50,539 bases of DNA from Betaproteobacteria bacterium SG8_41 (lineage in GTDB: Bacteria > Pseudomonadota > Gammaproteobacteria > Burkholderiales > SG8-41). Where the stretch lies: positions 1-50,539 of the forward strand of contig LJTT01000024.1 of assembly GCA_001303585.1 (NCBI GenBank). Reading direction: 5' to 3'. Positions 42,377 to 50,504 of this stretch are shown piece after piece. The position numbers and the translations under genes were made by a program. The notes under the pieces are model-generated. The model ran no database searches. It was not told where the DNA came from and saw only the letters and a program-made list of their open reading frames with translations. How positions within the stretch are numbered: the first letter of the stretch is position 1; every line of letters begins with the position of its first letter.

Positions 42377-43333
42377 CTATCTCCCGCTCGCCGGTGCCTT
42401 GCTGCGCAGGCCAGGGATGCCGGTCCGACCTGACCGGCGACGACTCTCGAGAATGATCTCGGCCAGCAGTTCCACGTCCCGCAGCCGCGCAGTGGTGCGC
42501 CGGGCGACCAGCGCCAAGGTGCGCGCGGGCGCCGGGGCGGTGAAAGGGCGCGCGACGAGCTTCGTGTTCTTGAGGATGCCCGCCTTGAGCGTGATCTCGG
42601 GCAGCAGCGTGACGCCCAGGCCTCCCTCCACCATCTGGATCAGCGTGTAGAGGCTCGTCGCTTCCACGGTCGAGTGCCATGCGCCGCGGCGCGGGCCGCA
42701 AGCAGCGATTGCGTGGTCGCGCAGGCAGTGCCCCTCCTCGAGCAGCAGTACGTCGGCCGGCTTGAGCTTGCGCACGGCGATCTCCTTCTCGCGCGCTGCC
42801 GCGTCGTCCTCGCGGGCAACGAACCAGAACTCGTCGCGGAAAAGCTCGTGAACGTGCAACTCCGCAGTGTCGAACGGCAGGGCAATCAACGCGATGTCGA
42901 GGCTGCCAGCGCGCAGACGTTCGACAAGGCGCTCCGTCAGATCCTCGCGCAGGTAGAGCTTAAGCGCCGGATGGGTGCGCCGCAGCGGGGGCAGGACCTC
43001 CGGCAGTAGGAACGGCGCGATAGTCGGGATCGCCCCAAACCGCAGCTCGCCCGTAAGGGGCGAGCGCGCGATGCGCGCGACTTCGGCGAGGTCATTCGCG
43101 GCGGCAATAAGCGCGCGCGCCCGCGCGACGGTCTCCTCGCCCACGGCTGTCATTCGCACGTTGCGCTTGTCGCGCTCCACCAGCTGCACGCCGAGCGTGC
43201 TTTCGAGTTCCTTGATCCCCGCGGACAACGTCGACTGGGTGACGAACTGGGCCTCGGCCGCTTCGCGGAAGTTGAGGCGCTCGGCGAGCGCCACCAGGTA
43301 GCCCAATTGGCGCAGCGAGGGCAGTGCCGGCAT
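42377..43333 (-). CDS. oxyR: LysR-family peroxide sensor OxyR
   Basis: A 318-residue LysR-type regulator. The N-terminal helix-turn-helix is clear (FVTQSTLSAGIKELESTLGV). The two redox cysteines, Cys203 and Cys212 (GHCLRDHAIAAC), have the same spacing and flanking residues as E. coli Cys199/Cys208, which form the peroxide-sensing disulfide. It is divergent from ahpC-ahpD, its likely targets. The shared gap contains GATCG-type dyads, see 43349-43405. Confidence 0.94.
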   Translation of the reverse strand: MPALPSLRQLGYLVALAERLNFREAAEAQFVTQSTLSAGIKELESTLGVQLVERDKRNVRMTAVGEETVARARALIAAANDLAEVARIARSPLTGELRFGAIPTIAPFLLPEVLPPLRRTHPALKLYLREDLTERLVERLRAGSLDIALIALPFDTAELHVHELFRDEFWFVAREDDAAAREKEIAVRKLKPADVLLLEEGHCLRDHAIAACGPRRGAWHSTVEATSLYTLIQMVEGGLGVTLLPEITLKAGILKNTKLVARPFTAPAPARTLALVARRTTARLRDVELLAEIILESRRRSGRTGIPGLRSKAPASGR

Positions 43334-43348
43334 GCGTTTCTCCAGTCT

Positions 43349-43405
43349 GATCGACGTTTCCGATCATTTTAAACAATATAACTCGTTGGAGCGATCACGA
43401 TCGCT
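43349..43405. promoter_or_regulatory. GATCG dyads in oxyR-ahpC divergent promoter
   Basis: Two inverted repeats: GATCG-N7-CGATC (43349-43365, a T-N11-A LysR-box shape), and AGCGATC-AC-GATCGCT (43390-43405, perfect 7-bp arms). A TATAAC-like box lies between. They sit in the 130 nt between oxyR and ahpC, the usual place for OxyR binding and self-repression. Function is inferred; they do not match the E. coli OxyR consensus in detail. Confidence 0.45.
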
Positions 43406-43463
43406 GTTGCACACTGCGGCCCGTAAAGCTGTTTTTCTAACTGAAATAAAAGGAGCTGCGAAC

Positions 43464-44003
43464 ATGCTGACAGTAGGCGACCGAATTCCCCAGTTTGATC
43501 TTCAGGCGGTGGTATCCACCGACCAGGACAGGGCTTTTTCCCGGATCACGGACCAGTCGGACGCGGGCAAATGGAGGGTGGTCTTCTTCTGGCCGAAGGA
43601 CTTTACTTTCGTCTGCCCGACCGAGATTGCGGCCTTCGGCGCGATGAACCGCGAATTCAATGACCGGGATGCCGTGATTTACGGTGCGTCCACCGACAGC
43701 GAATTCGTGCACCTGGCGTGGCGCCGCGCGCACCCGGACCTGAAGGAGCTGCCGTTCCCGATGCTGGCCGACATCAAGCGCGAGCTGTCTGGCGCTTTTG
43801 GCATTCTCGACCGGAAGGAAGGCGTCGCGCTGCGCGCGACATTCATCGTGGACCCGGAAGGGGTGATCCGTTTTGCCTCGGTGCATGACCTCAACGTCGG
43901 GCGAAACGTGGAAGAGGTGCTGCGCACCCTCGACGCGTTGCAGACCGACGAGCTTTGCCCGTGCAACTGGCAGAAGGGCGACCGGGTTCTCAAGGCGGCG
44001 TGA
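43464..44003 (+). CDS. ahpC: Peroxiredoxin AhpC
   Basis: A 179-residue peroxiredoxin with the peroxidatic Cys51 in FVCPTE and, near the C-terminus, Cys165/Cys167 in ELCPCNW, one of which should be the resolving Cys. The ATG follows AAAGGAG. It is the AhpC type that pairs with AhpD rather than with AhpF, and the next gene is ahpD. Reduces hydrogen and organic peroxides. Confidence 0.93.
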   Translation: MLTVGDRIPQFDLQAVVSTDQDRAFSRITDQSDAGKWRVVFFWPKDFTFVCPTEIAAFGAMNREFNDRDAVIYGASTDSEFVHLAWRRAHPDLKELPFPMLADIKRELSGAFGILDRKEGVALRATFIVDPEGVIRFASVHDLNVGRNVEEVLRTLDALQTDELCPCNWQKGDRVLKAA

Positions 44004-44016
44004 CACGGATTGACTG

Positions 44017-44044
44017 TGAATGTTGAATGTTAAATGATGAATGG
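44017..44044. repeat. 7-bp word repeat overlapping the ahpD ribosome site
   Basis: TGAATGT TGAATGT TAAATGA TGAATGG: four 7-mers, the last running into the GGAGG ribosome site of ahpD. Another intergenic word repeat. Confidence 0.6.
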
Positions 44045-44052
44045 AGGTTTGT

Positions 44053-44607
44053 ATGTCATTGCAGAAGTTGAGGGATCGCTTGCCTGATTACGCGAAGGAT
44101 ATTCGTCTCAATCTGGGCTCGCTCGCATCGGAGACGGTTCTCGGCGAAACGCAGAAAGCCGGCACGTTCATCGCGGCCGCGCTCGGGGCGGGCAACCCGC
44201 AGGTTGCAGCGGCCATCATTGCCGAGTTTGCCTCGAAGCTCGATGCGAAGGAGGTCGCGGCGGCGCGGTCGGCTGCGGCGGTGATGGGCATGAACAATGT
44301 GTATTACCGCTTTCTTCATCTGGCGGGAAATGAAGACTACGGCAAGATGCCGGCCAAGCTCCGCATGAACGCCATCGCGACCCACGGCATTCCGCAGGCA
44401 AATTTTGAGTTGTGGTGTCTGGCCGTGTCGGCGATCAACGGTTGCGGCACATGCATCGCTTCCCATGAGGCGGCAGTGCGCGAAGCGGGGGTCACGGCCG
44501 AGCAGGTACAGGCTGCCGTGCGAATCGCCGCGGTGGTGAAGGGGGCCGCTGCAGTGCTCGATTGCGAGGCGGCTGAAAAGACCGAGGCGGTAGCGCTTGC
44601 CGCCTGA
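44053..44607 (+). CDS. ahpD: Alkyl hydroperoxide reductase AhpD
   Basis: A 184-residue AhpD, starting at the ATG behind GGAGG. The complete active site is visible: Glu119, Cys131, Cys134 (CGTC) and His138, corresponding to the M. tuberculosis Glu118/Cys130/Cys133/His137 relay that reduces AhpC. Adjacent to ahpC, forming one operon. It provides the normal CxxC comparison for the UGA-containing AhpD-like gene at 10956-12326. Confidence 0.94.
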   Translation: MSLQKLRDRLPDYAKDIRLNLGSLASETVLGETQKAGTFIAAALGAGNPQVAAAIIAEFASKLDAKEVAAARSAAAVMGMNNVYYRFLHLAGNEDYGKMPAKLRMNAIATHGIPQANFELWCLAVSAINGCGTCIASHEAAVREAGVTAEQVQAAVRIAAVVKGAAAVLDCEAAEKTEAVALAA

Positions 44608-44686
44608 CGTCGTGCTGTGCAACTGGTAAGCGATCGCATCGCGGAGACGGACGATTTGCCAATTGCCCGTCACCTTCATCGATCCA

Positions 44687-44709
44687 CGGGCCCGCCGCGA
44701 GCGGGCCCG
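44687..44709 (+). terminator. GC-rich terminator hairpin after ahpD
   Basis: A perfect 9-bp stem, CGGGCCCGC (44687-44695) with GCGGGCCCG (44701-44709), 5-nt loop, followed by TTCGCGTT. It ends the oxyR-controlled operon. The rest of the 370-nt gene-free gap 44608-44977 holds only the promoter listed next. Confidence 0.6.
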
Positions 44710-44903
44710 TTCGCGTTGAAGAAACCCTAACGCCTCAGGCGCCGTAACCCATCACGAGGGGTCCCGAGACAACAAATTCGAGCGGCGCTGAAGATCGCGG
44801 ATCGCGACGGCGAGCGGTCCGCGGCTTCCACCATTTTTTCCCGCTTGGGTGGGCGGGGGCGCCGCCGGGCGAGGGTTCAGTCCGGCGCGATTTGCATCCG
44901 TTA

Positions 44904-44931
44904 TTGACGCGGATCGAGGTATTCCTATACC
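44904..44931 (+). promoter_or_regulatory. Sigma70-type promoter for the DctPQM operon
   Basis: TTGACG (44904-44909), 16-nt spacer, TATACC (44926-44931), ahead of AAAGGAGGAG and the dctP start at 44978. This spacing and the strong -35 box support it. No operator is evident. Confidence 0.5.
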
Positions 44932-44977
44932 TTGCCCGAAGAATAATTTGTACCAATCGACCCAAAGGAGGAGTGCC

Positions 44978-46063
44978 ATGAACCAGAATTGGCCGGTGCG
45001 TCGCAGTGTGTTGTGTATTCCACTCGTAGCGGTCACGCTCGGTTTTGCGGGCCACGTGACAGCGCAGCAGACAATCAACCTTACCGCGATCGACGGCTAT
45101 CCAATCCGCGCGATGTGGGTGAAGGAGTTCGCGGAGTTCTTTATCCCGGAAGTCGACAAGCGGCTTGCTGCCGGCGGCAAGTACAAAATCCGCTGGAACC
45201 AGGCTTGGGGCGGCCAGATCGTGAAGCCGCGCGGGGTTCTGGAGGGATTGCAGCGCGGCCTGGGGGACATCGGCGTCGTGACCACGCCATTTCATACCGA
45301 CAAGGTTCCGATGCAGGCGCTCGCGTATGTGACGCCCTTTGTGACTAATAACCCGGCGCTGGTTGCGCGCACGCTCGACCGCCTGGCGCAAGAGTTCCCG
45401 GCCATCACCGGTGAGTTCGAGTCGTACGGACAGGTCTATCTCACGACCGCTGTCGTGCTTGACAGCTATCAACTCTTTACCAAGCCGCCGGTCAAGGAGT
45501 TGGGCGATCTGAAAGGTCTGAAGATCGCTGGCGCCGGCACCAACCTGCGCTATCTCGACGGCCTCGGCGCGACCGGCGTCGCCGGCCCGCTGACCGGTTA
45601 CTACAACAAGGTCCAGACCGGCGTCGTCGACGGGGCGTTTCTCTGGCCGGAAGCTGCGGTGCGCTTCAAGCTCATGGAAGTGGCGCCTCATATGCTTAAG
45701 GCCGACCTGGGCTCGGTCAATACCAAGGTCGTGCCGGTCAACGCTGGAACCTGGAAAAAGTTGCCCCCTGAAGTGAAAAAGGTGCTGCAGGATGTCGCAA
45801 TCGCTTACCGCGATCACCTGGCGAAGCTTGCAGCTGAAAAAGGTAATTCTGCCGAGGCCGCTTTCAAGAAGCGCGGCGGCACGATCACGACCATGTCCGA
45901 CGAGGCGCGCGCAGCGTGGGCCAAAGGCCTGCCCAACCTCGCCAAGGAGTGGGCGGCGAAGCTGGATAACCAGGGCAAACCAGGCAGCAAAGTGCTTGCT
46001 GCTTACATGAATGCGCTCCGTGCAGCCGGGGCGAAGCCACTGCGCCACTGGGATCGCGAGTAA
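44978..46063 (+). CDS. dctP: TRAP transporter substrate-binding protein DctP
   Basis: A 361-residue periplasmic TRAP-binding protein with a Sec signal of about 29 residues (ending VTAQQ). The ATG follows AAAGGAGGAG. The core segments (LKGLKIAGAGTNLRYLDGLG, VDGAFLWPEAAVRFKL) are typical of DctP proteins, which bind carboxylates with a conserved Arg. The ligand is unknown; the intradiol dioxygenase downstream suggests an aromatic or dicarboxylic acid. First gene of dctPQM. Confidence 0.9.
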   Translation: MNQNWPVRRSVLCIPLVAVTLGFAGHVTAQQTINLTAIDGYPIRAMWVKEFAEFFIPEVDKRLAAGGKYKIRWNQAWGGQIVKPRGVLEGLQRGLGDIGVVTTPFHTDKVPMQALAYVTPFVTNNPALVARTLDRLAQEFPAITGEFESYGQVYLTTAVVLDSYQLFTKPPVKELGDLKGLKIAGAGTNLRYLDGLGATGVAGPLTGYYNKVQTGVVDGAFLWPEAAVRFKLMEVAPHMLKADLGSVNTKVVPVNAGTWKKLPPEVKKVLQDVAIAYRDHLAKLAAEKGNSAEAAFKKRGGTITTMSDEARAAWAKGLPNLAKEWAAKLDNQGKPGSKVLAAYMNALRAAGAKPLRHWDRE

Positions 46064-46076
46064 CCGGCGACAGCGC

Positions 46077-46616
46077 GTGGGCGTGGATGCGGGATACGGC
46101 GCGGGGATCCGGTGGTTCTACCGGGCCCTCGCCGTGCTCAACATGATCGGCGCCCTGCTGGTTATCGGTCTGCTCATTCTGATCAATGCGGATTCGCTGG
46201 GGCGGACGCTCTTTTCCGCGCCCATTCTCGGGGTCATCGAGATCGTCGAGCTTTCGCTGGTGGCGATCGTGTTTCTGGCGCTGGGTGATGCGATACGGGC
46301 CGGGCGCCTCACGCGCTCGGAGGGGTTGCTGACGCTGCTCCGCGACCGCGCGCCGAGGGTCTCTCAGGCGCTGCGGATAATTTTTGACCTCGTCGCCGCG
46401 GCGTTTTTCGGGCTGATCGTCGTCGGGGGCGTTCCGAGGGCGATCGAGTCCTACGAGCGCGGGGAATTCAAGGGCACGTCGCAGGTCTTCACGGTGCCGG
46501 AATGGCCGGTGAAGCTGATCATCGTCATCGGCGCGATCGCCGGCATCATGGCGTTCCTTGTGGCGGTGTGGCGCGAGTTCCACGCCGGCCGCCGCCGAGA
46601 AGCGGGTGAGCGGTAG
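46077..46616 (+). CDS. dctQ: TRAP transporter small permease DctQ
   Basis: A 179-residue small TRAP permease with four hydrophobic segments. A GTG at 46077 or 46083 is chosen because earlier in-frame codons lie inside dctP; ribosome site is weak, so coupling to dctP is likely. Conserved IEIVELSLVAIVFLALGDAIRAG and the C-terminal short tail fit DctQ. It forms the membrane unit with DctM. Confidence 0.85.
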   Translation: MGVDAGYGAGIRWFYRALAVLNMIGALLVIGLLILINADSLGRTLFSAPILGVIEIVELSLVAIVFLALGDAIRAGRLTRSEGLLTLLRDRAPRVSQALRIIFDLVAAAFFGLIVVGGVPRAIESYERGEFKGTSQVFTVPEWPVKLIIVIGAIAGIMAFLVAVWREFHAGRRREAGER

Positions 46617-46637
46617 CGTTCCCTCACGAAGCACGAC

Positions 46638-47945
46638 ATGGATCCTGTCGGAATCGGCATATTGTCGGTAGTGCTGGTCGTTGCGCTGATCTACGCGGGG
46701 CTATACGTCCCGGTGGCGCTGGGAGTAGTTTCGGTTCTGGGCGTGTGGCTGATGCGCGACCGCCTCGATCTTTCCATCAATCTCCTTACGCTCGCGGTCG
46801 GCGACGCGGTCGGCGATTACAACTTTGCGACCATACCGCTTTTCATGGTGATGGGCCTGGTCGTAAGCCGCATCGGCATCGGGCGCGACGTCTATGATGT
46901 CGCCAATGATTCCTTCCGCCGCGTGAAGGGCGGCCTCGGAATCGCGACCGTGGCGGCGAATGCGCTGTTTGCGTCAGTCACGGGCTCTTCGATCGCGTCC
47001 GCGTCCGTGTTCACACGGGTGTCGCTGCCGGAGATGCGCAGGCTCAACTACGGGCGCCGCTTCTGCGTCGGTGTCGTTGCTGGAAGTTCGGTGCTCGGCA
47101 TGCTCATTCCGCCGAGCGTGATGATGATCATTTACGCTTTCGTGGCCGAGCAGTCGGTCGGTCATATGTTTCTCGCAGGGGTGATTCCGGGCGTGCTGCT
47201 CGCGGCATCATTTGCGATCGGCATCGTGATGATGGCGCATTTCACGCCGGGCTTTGTCGGAGGCCGCCAGCCCGATACCGACACCCCGAGCCTTTCGCTG
47301 GCCAGGAAGGCGAAAATGCTGGGGCCGGTGGTGCTGCTCGTCGTAGCGGTTCTGGGCGGTATCTACGGCGGCGTGGTCACGGCCACCGAGGCTGGTGCGC
47401 TGGGCGCACTGATTGCGCTCATCATCGGTTTCTTGCGTCGCGCGCTGGATCGCAGGAGCCTGTGGGAAATCTTCGTCGAGGCCGGCTACGTCTCTGCTGC
47501 ACTGCTTTTGTTGATCATCGCGGCCAATATGTACAGCCGCATGCTGGGGGTCGCCGGGCTGCCGACGCTTTTCAGCGAGTGGCTCGAGGGCATGGAATTT
47601 GGCTTGAACGAGCTCATGGCAATCTATGTCATGACGCTCATTATTCTGGGAACCGTCCTCGACACCGCATCCATTATTCTCATCGCATCGCCGCTGTTCA
47701 TGTCGGCAGTGGTCGCGTTTGGCGGCGACCTGGTCTGGTTCGGGGTCGTCACGGTTATCGGCGCTGAGATTGGACTGCTCACGCCGCCGCTCGGGCTATC
47801 CGTATTCACCGTCAAAAGCGCGATCAATGATCCGACAGTCTCGCTCGGCGACATCTTCGCCGGAGCGTTTCCGTTCGCGGCAATCATGCTGCTCGTCCTG
47901 GTTGCGGTCATCCTATTTCCCAGTCTCAGTCTTGCGTTAATTTAA
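46638..47945 (+). CDS. dctM: TRAP transporter large permease DctM
   Basis: A 435-residue large TRAP permease of the usual length and 11-12 hydrophobic segments. Motifs: TIPLFMVMGLVVSRIGI, ATVAANALFASVTGSSIASASVF and SSVLGMLIPPSVMMIIYAF. It follows dctQ by 21 nt. The ion-gradient-driven uptake matches DctP. Confidence 0.93.
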   Translation: MDPVGIGILSVVLVVALIYAGLYVPVALGVVSVLGVWLMRDRLDLSINLLTLAVGDAVGDYNFATIPLFMVMGLVVSRIGIGRDVYDVANDSFRRVKGGLGIATVAANALFASVTGSSIASASVFTRVSLPEMRRLNYGRRFCVGVVAGSSVLGMLIPPSVMMIIYAFVAEQSVGHMFLAGVIPGVLLAASFAIGIVMMAHFTPGFVGGRQPDTDTPSLSLARKAKMLGPVVLLVVAVLGGIYGGVVTATEAGALGALIALIIGFLRRALDRRSLWEIFVEAGYVSAALLLLIIAANMYSRMLGVAGLPTLFSEWLEGMEFGLNELMAIYVMTLIILGTVLDTASIILIASPLFMSAVVAFGGDLVWFGVVTVIGAEIGLLTPPLGLSVFTVKSAINDPTVSLGDIFAGAFPFAAIMLLVLVAVILFPSLSLALI

Positions 47946-47954
47946 GCGACTATC

Positions 47955-48818
47955 ATGCGTTCCGTCACCAAAGACACCATCACTGATGCTTTCGTCAATT
48001 ACTGCAGGAAGACGAAAGATCCCCGCCTCAAGTTCGTGCTCTCGCGGCTCGCGGCGCATCTTCACGAGTTCGCGAAGGAGGTTGAGCTTACTCATGAGGA
48101 GTGGCTGCAGGGCATGGACCTCCTCTATCGGGCCGGCCGCATTTCATCGCCTGAGCGCAGCGAGTTCATCCTGTTCTCGGACGTCCTGGGGCTCAGCGCC
48201 GTGGTTGACATGGTCGGGAGCGGCGGCAAGCGCACCGAGTACAGCAACCTGGGGCCGTTTCATATTGCCGACGCGAAGTGGCTTGAGCCCGGCGGTGACA
48301 TGATCGGTACCGGCGACGGAGACCATGTTGCCTTCTACGGGCGTGTGCTCGATGCGCGGTCCGGTGCGCCTGTGCCGGGCGCCGTGCTCGACATCTGGCA
48401 GACGGCGGCGAACGGCCTTTACTCGAACCAGGATCCGGCGCAACCGGAAGGCAATCTGCGGTGCCGTATGAAGACAGACGCCGGCGGACGCTATGGGTTT
48501 ACCACAGTGCGGCCGGCGCCTTATACGGTGCCGGATGACGGGCCGGTCGGCGACTTGCTGCGCGCAACCGGCCGTCATCCCTGGCGGCCGGCGCACTTTC
48601 ACTTCATGATAAAGGCTGAGGGCTATCGCCCGCTTACAACGGAGATTTTCCCGGCTGACGATCCGTACATCGACCAGGACGCGGTGTTCGGCGTGCGGCA
48701 CAGGCTGGTGGTTGATCTCGTGCCGGAGACCAACCCGGCGCGCGTTCCATTTAAGATGACGGCGGCGAGCCGCCTCAAGACGCCATTTTTCCGTGTCGAG
48801 TACGACTTTCGAATCTAA
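47955..48818 (+). CDS. Intradiol ring-cleavage dioxygenase
   Basis: A 287-residue non-heme iron(III) dioxygenase of the catechol/hydroxyquinol 1,2-dioxygenase group. The N-terminal dioxygenase-N domain (about 1-110) is present, then the catalytic domain with the four iron ligands Tyr156, Tyr190, His214 and His216 (GLYSNQD, APYTVP, RPAHFHF). It would open a catechol-like ring between the hydroxyls. It is 9 nt after dctM, apparently in the same operon, so the transporter may bring the aromatic substrate or a precursor. Confidence 0.92.
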   Translation: MRSVTKDTITDAFVNYCRKTKDPRLKFVLSRLAAHLHEFAKEVELTHEEWLQGMDLLYRAGRISSPERSEFILFSDVLGLSAVVDMVGSGGKRTEYSNLGPFHIADAKWLEPGGDMIGTGDGDHVAFYGRVLDARSGAPVPGAVLDIWQTAANGLYSNQDPAQPEGNLRCRMKTDAGGRYGFTTVRPAPYTVPDDGPVGDLLRATGRHPWRPAHFHFMIKAEGYRPLTTEIFPADDPYIDQDAVFGVRHRLVVDLVPETNPARVPFKMTAASRLKTPFFRVEYDFRI

Positions 48819-48848
48819 ACGAACGTTCAGCGCAAAGGAGGTTATGCC

Positions 48849-49625
48849 ATGCGATTCAGATACTGCCTTTACTCCGACATTCACGGCCAGGTCCCGCAGC
48901 TCGAAGCGGTCGAGCGCGCGGTGGCCGAGGAGAAACCCGACAAGGTGATCGTGCCGGGCGACCTCATAGGGCTCGGGCCGGAGCCGGACAAGATCGTGCA
49001 GCACTTCATGGACCGTCCCCATATCGATGTCATCGTCGGCAACGTTGATCTCTGGGTCGCCAACAAAGTTGACGAGAAGCTCAAGCCGAAAAGCAACCAC
49101 CAGGAATGGATGTTCCGCATGACCCGAATGACGCGGGAGCGCATGACGGAAGAGCAGCTGGAGTGGATCCGGAAACGCCCGTTCTCGATGACCTACACGC
49201 CGGAGCTCGGCCACGATTTCCACGTGTTCCATGGCACGCCTCATGACATCGGCGACAACGATGCCTTCCCTGCGCGCCTGAAGGACGAGCAGATCGCTGA
49301 GAAGCTGAAGGACGATGACTTCGACGTTGGCGCGCACGGCCACATCCACGGCCCGTCGGTGCGCTATCTCAAGAAGCCGAACAAAACCCAGATCCTGGTA
49401 TGCGTCGCGGCTGTCGGCATGAGCTGGGACGGCGATCCCCGGCCAGCTTACGCGGTGGTCGACTATCTGGGCGACGGAAAATGGGAAGCCCGTGTCGAGC
49501 GCGTCGAGTTCGATCCGGAGGAGCAGGCCAAGTTCAACGAGAACTCGTGGATCGAGCACGGTGAGCGGATCGCCAGCATGATTCGCACCGGAAACTTCTG
49601 GAATCCGGGGCACCTGCCACACTGA
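48849..49625 (+). CDS. Metallophosphoesterase family protein
   Basis: A 258-residue calcineurin-like phosphoesterase. Metal-binding motifs in order: YSDIHG (Asp10, His12), PGDLIGLG (Asp38), GNVD (Asn65, in place of GNHD), HGTP (His128) and GAHGHIHG (His163-His167). All but the altered third position are present, so activity is likely. It follows the dioxygenase by 30 nt with a strong AAAGGAGG site. Substrate unknown. Confidence 0.88.
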   Translation: MRFRYCLYSDIHGQVPQLEAVERAVAEEKPDKVIVPGDLIGLGPEPDKIVQHFMDRPHIDVIVGNVDLWVANKVDEKLKPKSNHQEWMFRMTRMTRERMTEEQLEWIRKRPFSMTYTPELGHDFHVFHGTPHDIGDNDAFPARLKDEQIAEKLKDDDFDVGAHGHIHGPSVRYLKKPNKTQILVCVAAVGMSWDGDPRPAYAVVDYLGDGKWEARVERVEFDPEEQAKFNENSWIEHGERIASMIRTGNFWNPGHLPH

Positions 49626-49662
49626 CTCGTTGGTTCGCGCTGCAGCAGACATCCCGCGCCGG

Positions 49663-50385
49663 ATGGACTGGTCGGCCGAGATCAAGGCGCGTATTCGCCG
49701 GCGCTACGCGCGGCTTGCACGAGCGGGCGACGGGGCGCTGGCGCGCGCGCACCGGATGAGGGAAGACGGTTACCCGGAAGCCGTGATCGAGCGCGTGCCG
49801 CCCGAACTTGCCGCGGCCTACAGCGGATGCGGTTTTCCACTGGCGGACGTAAGCCTTGCGAACGTGCGTTTTGCAGTTGACCTCGGGTGCGGCAGCGGGA
49901 TCGACGCTTGGTGGGCAGCCGCGCAAATGGGAGCGGAGGGTGCGGTCGTTGCCGTCGACATGACCACAGGGATGCTGCGGGTGCTGGGACCGGCGAGTGC
50001 GCGCGGAGTCCCAGCCGGATCCTCTATTTTTCCTGTCGCGGGGGATCTGGAGCGTATTCCGCTTGCCTCAGGACTCGCTGATCTGGCGTTCGCCAACGCC
50101 TCCTTCAACCTGGCCGTGGACAAGGACGCCGCCTTCAAGGAAGCATTCCGGATCCTGAGGGCCGGTGGGCAGTTGGCTGCCCGGGATTTGGTGCTGGAAG
50201 AGCCCTTGCCCCGGGAGGTTCTCGAAGACCCGTTGGCCGACGTGACTTCATTGGGCGGTGTCATGGCCGAAGACGAGCTGCGGCGCGTGATCGAAGGTGC
50301 GGGATTTTCAGGCGTGTGTGTTTCGGACCACCGGCCGTTTTCCTACGTGGTCAGCGTGCAGCTCACCGCAACCAAGGCAGCCTGA
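49663..50385 (+). CDS. ArsM-like SAM methyltransferase without the arsenic-binding cysteines
   Basis: A 240-residue methyltransferase (ATG 49663; a TTG at 49630 adds 11 residues). It resembles arsenite methyltransferases: SGCGFPLADVSL, VDLGCGSGIDAWWAA, VAVDMT, then NASFNLAVDKDAAFKEAFRIL, with the C-terminal domain. In ArsM the third and fourth positions hold the arsenic-binding Cys. Here they are Ala146 (NAS instead of NCV) and Ser196 (TSLGG instead of a CxxG). Cys56 alone remains, so arsenite methylation is doubtful. Probably a relative with another substrate. Same strand and close to the phosphoesterase. Confidence 0.82.
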   Translation: MDWSAEIKARIRRRYARLARAGDGALARAHRMREDGYPEAVIERVPPELAAAYSGCGFPLADVSLANVRFAVDLGCGSGIDAWWAAAQMGAEGAVVAVDMTTGMLRVLGPASARGVPAGSSIFPVAGDLERIPLASGLADLAFANASFNLAVDKDAAFKEAFRILRAGGQLAARDLVLEEPLPREVLEDPLADVTSLGGVMAEDELRRVIEGAGFSGVCVSDHRPFSYVVSVQLTATKAA

Positions 50386-50504
50386 CCACCGGTAATCGCC
50401 GGCAATAGTCCAAATTTGGGCCGGCAGGTAGTGTCTCCTTCTGGATGCGGTTTCAACCGGTCATCGCAACATTCTATTCTCTGACGAGAGAGGGAGGATG
50501 TTGC

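Noticed and set aside
44608..44977. Small gene in the 370-nt gap
   Set aside because: No frame with a ribosome site and conserved pattern was found on either strand; only a terminator and a promoter are supported.
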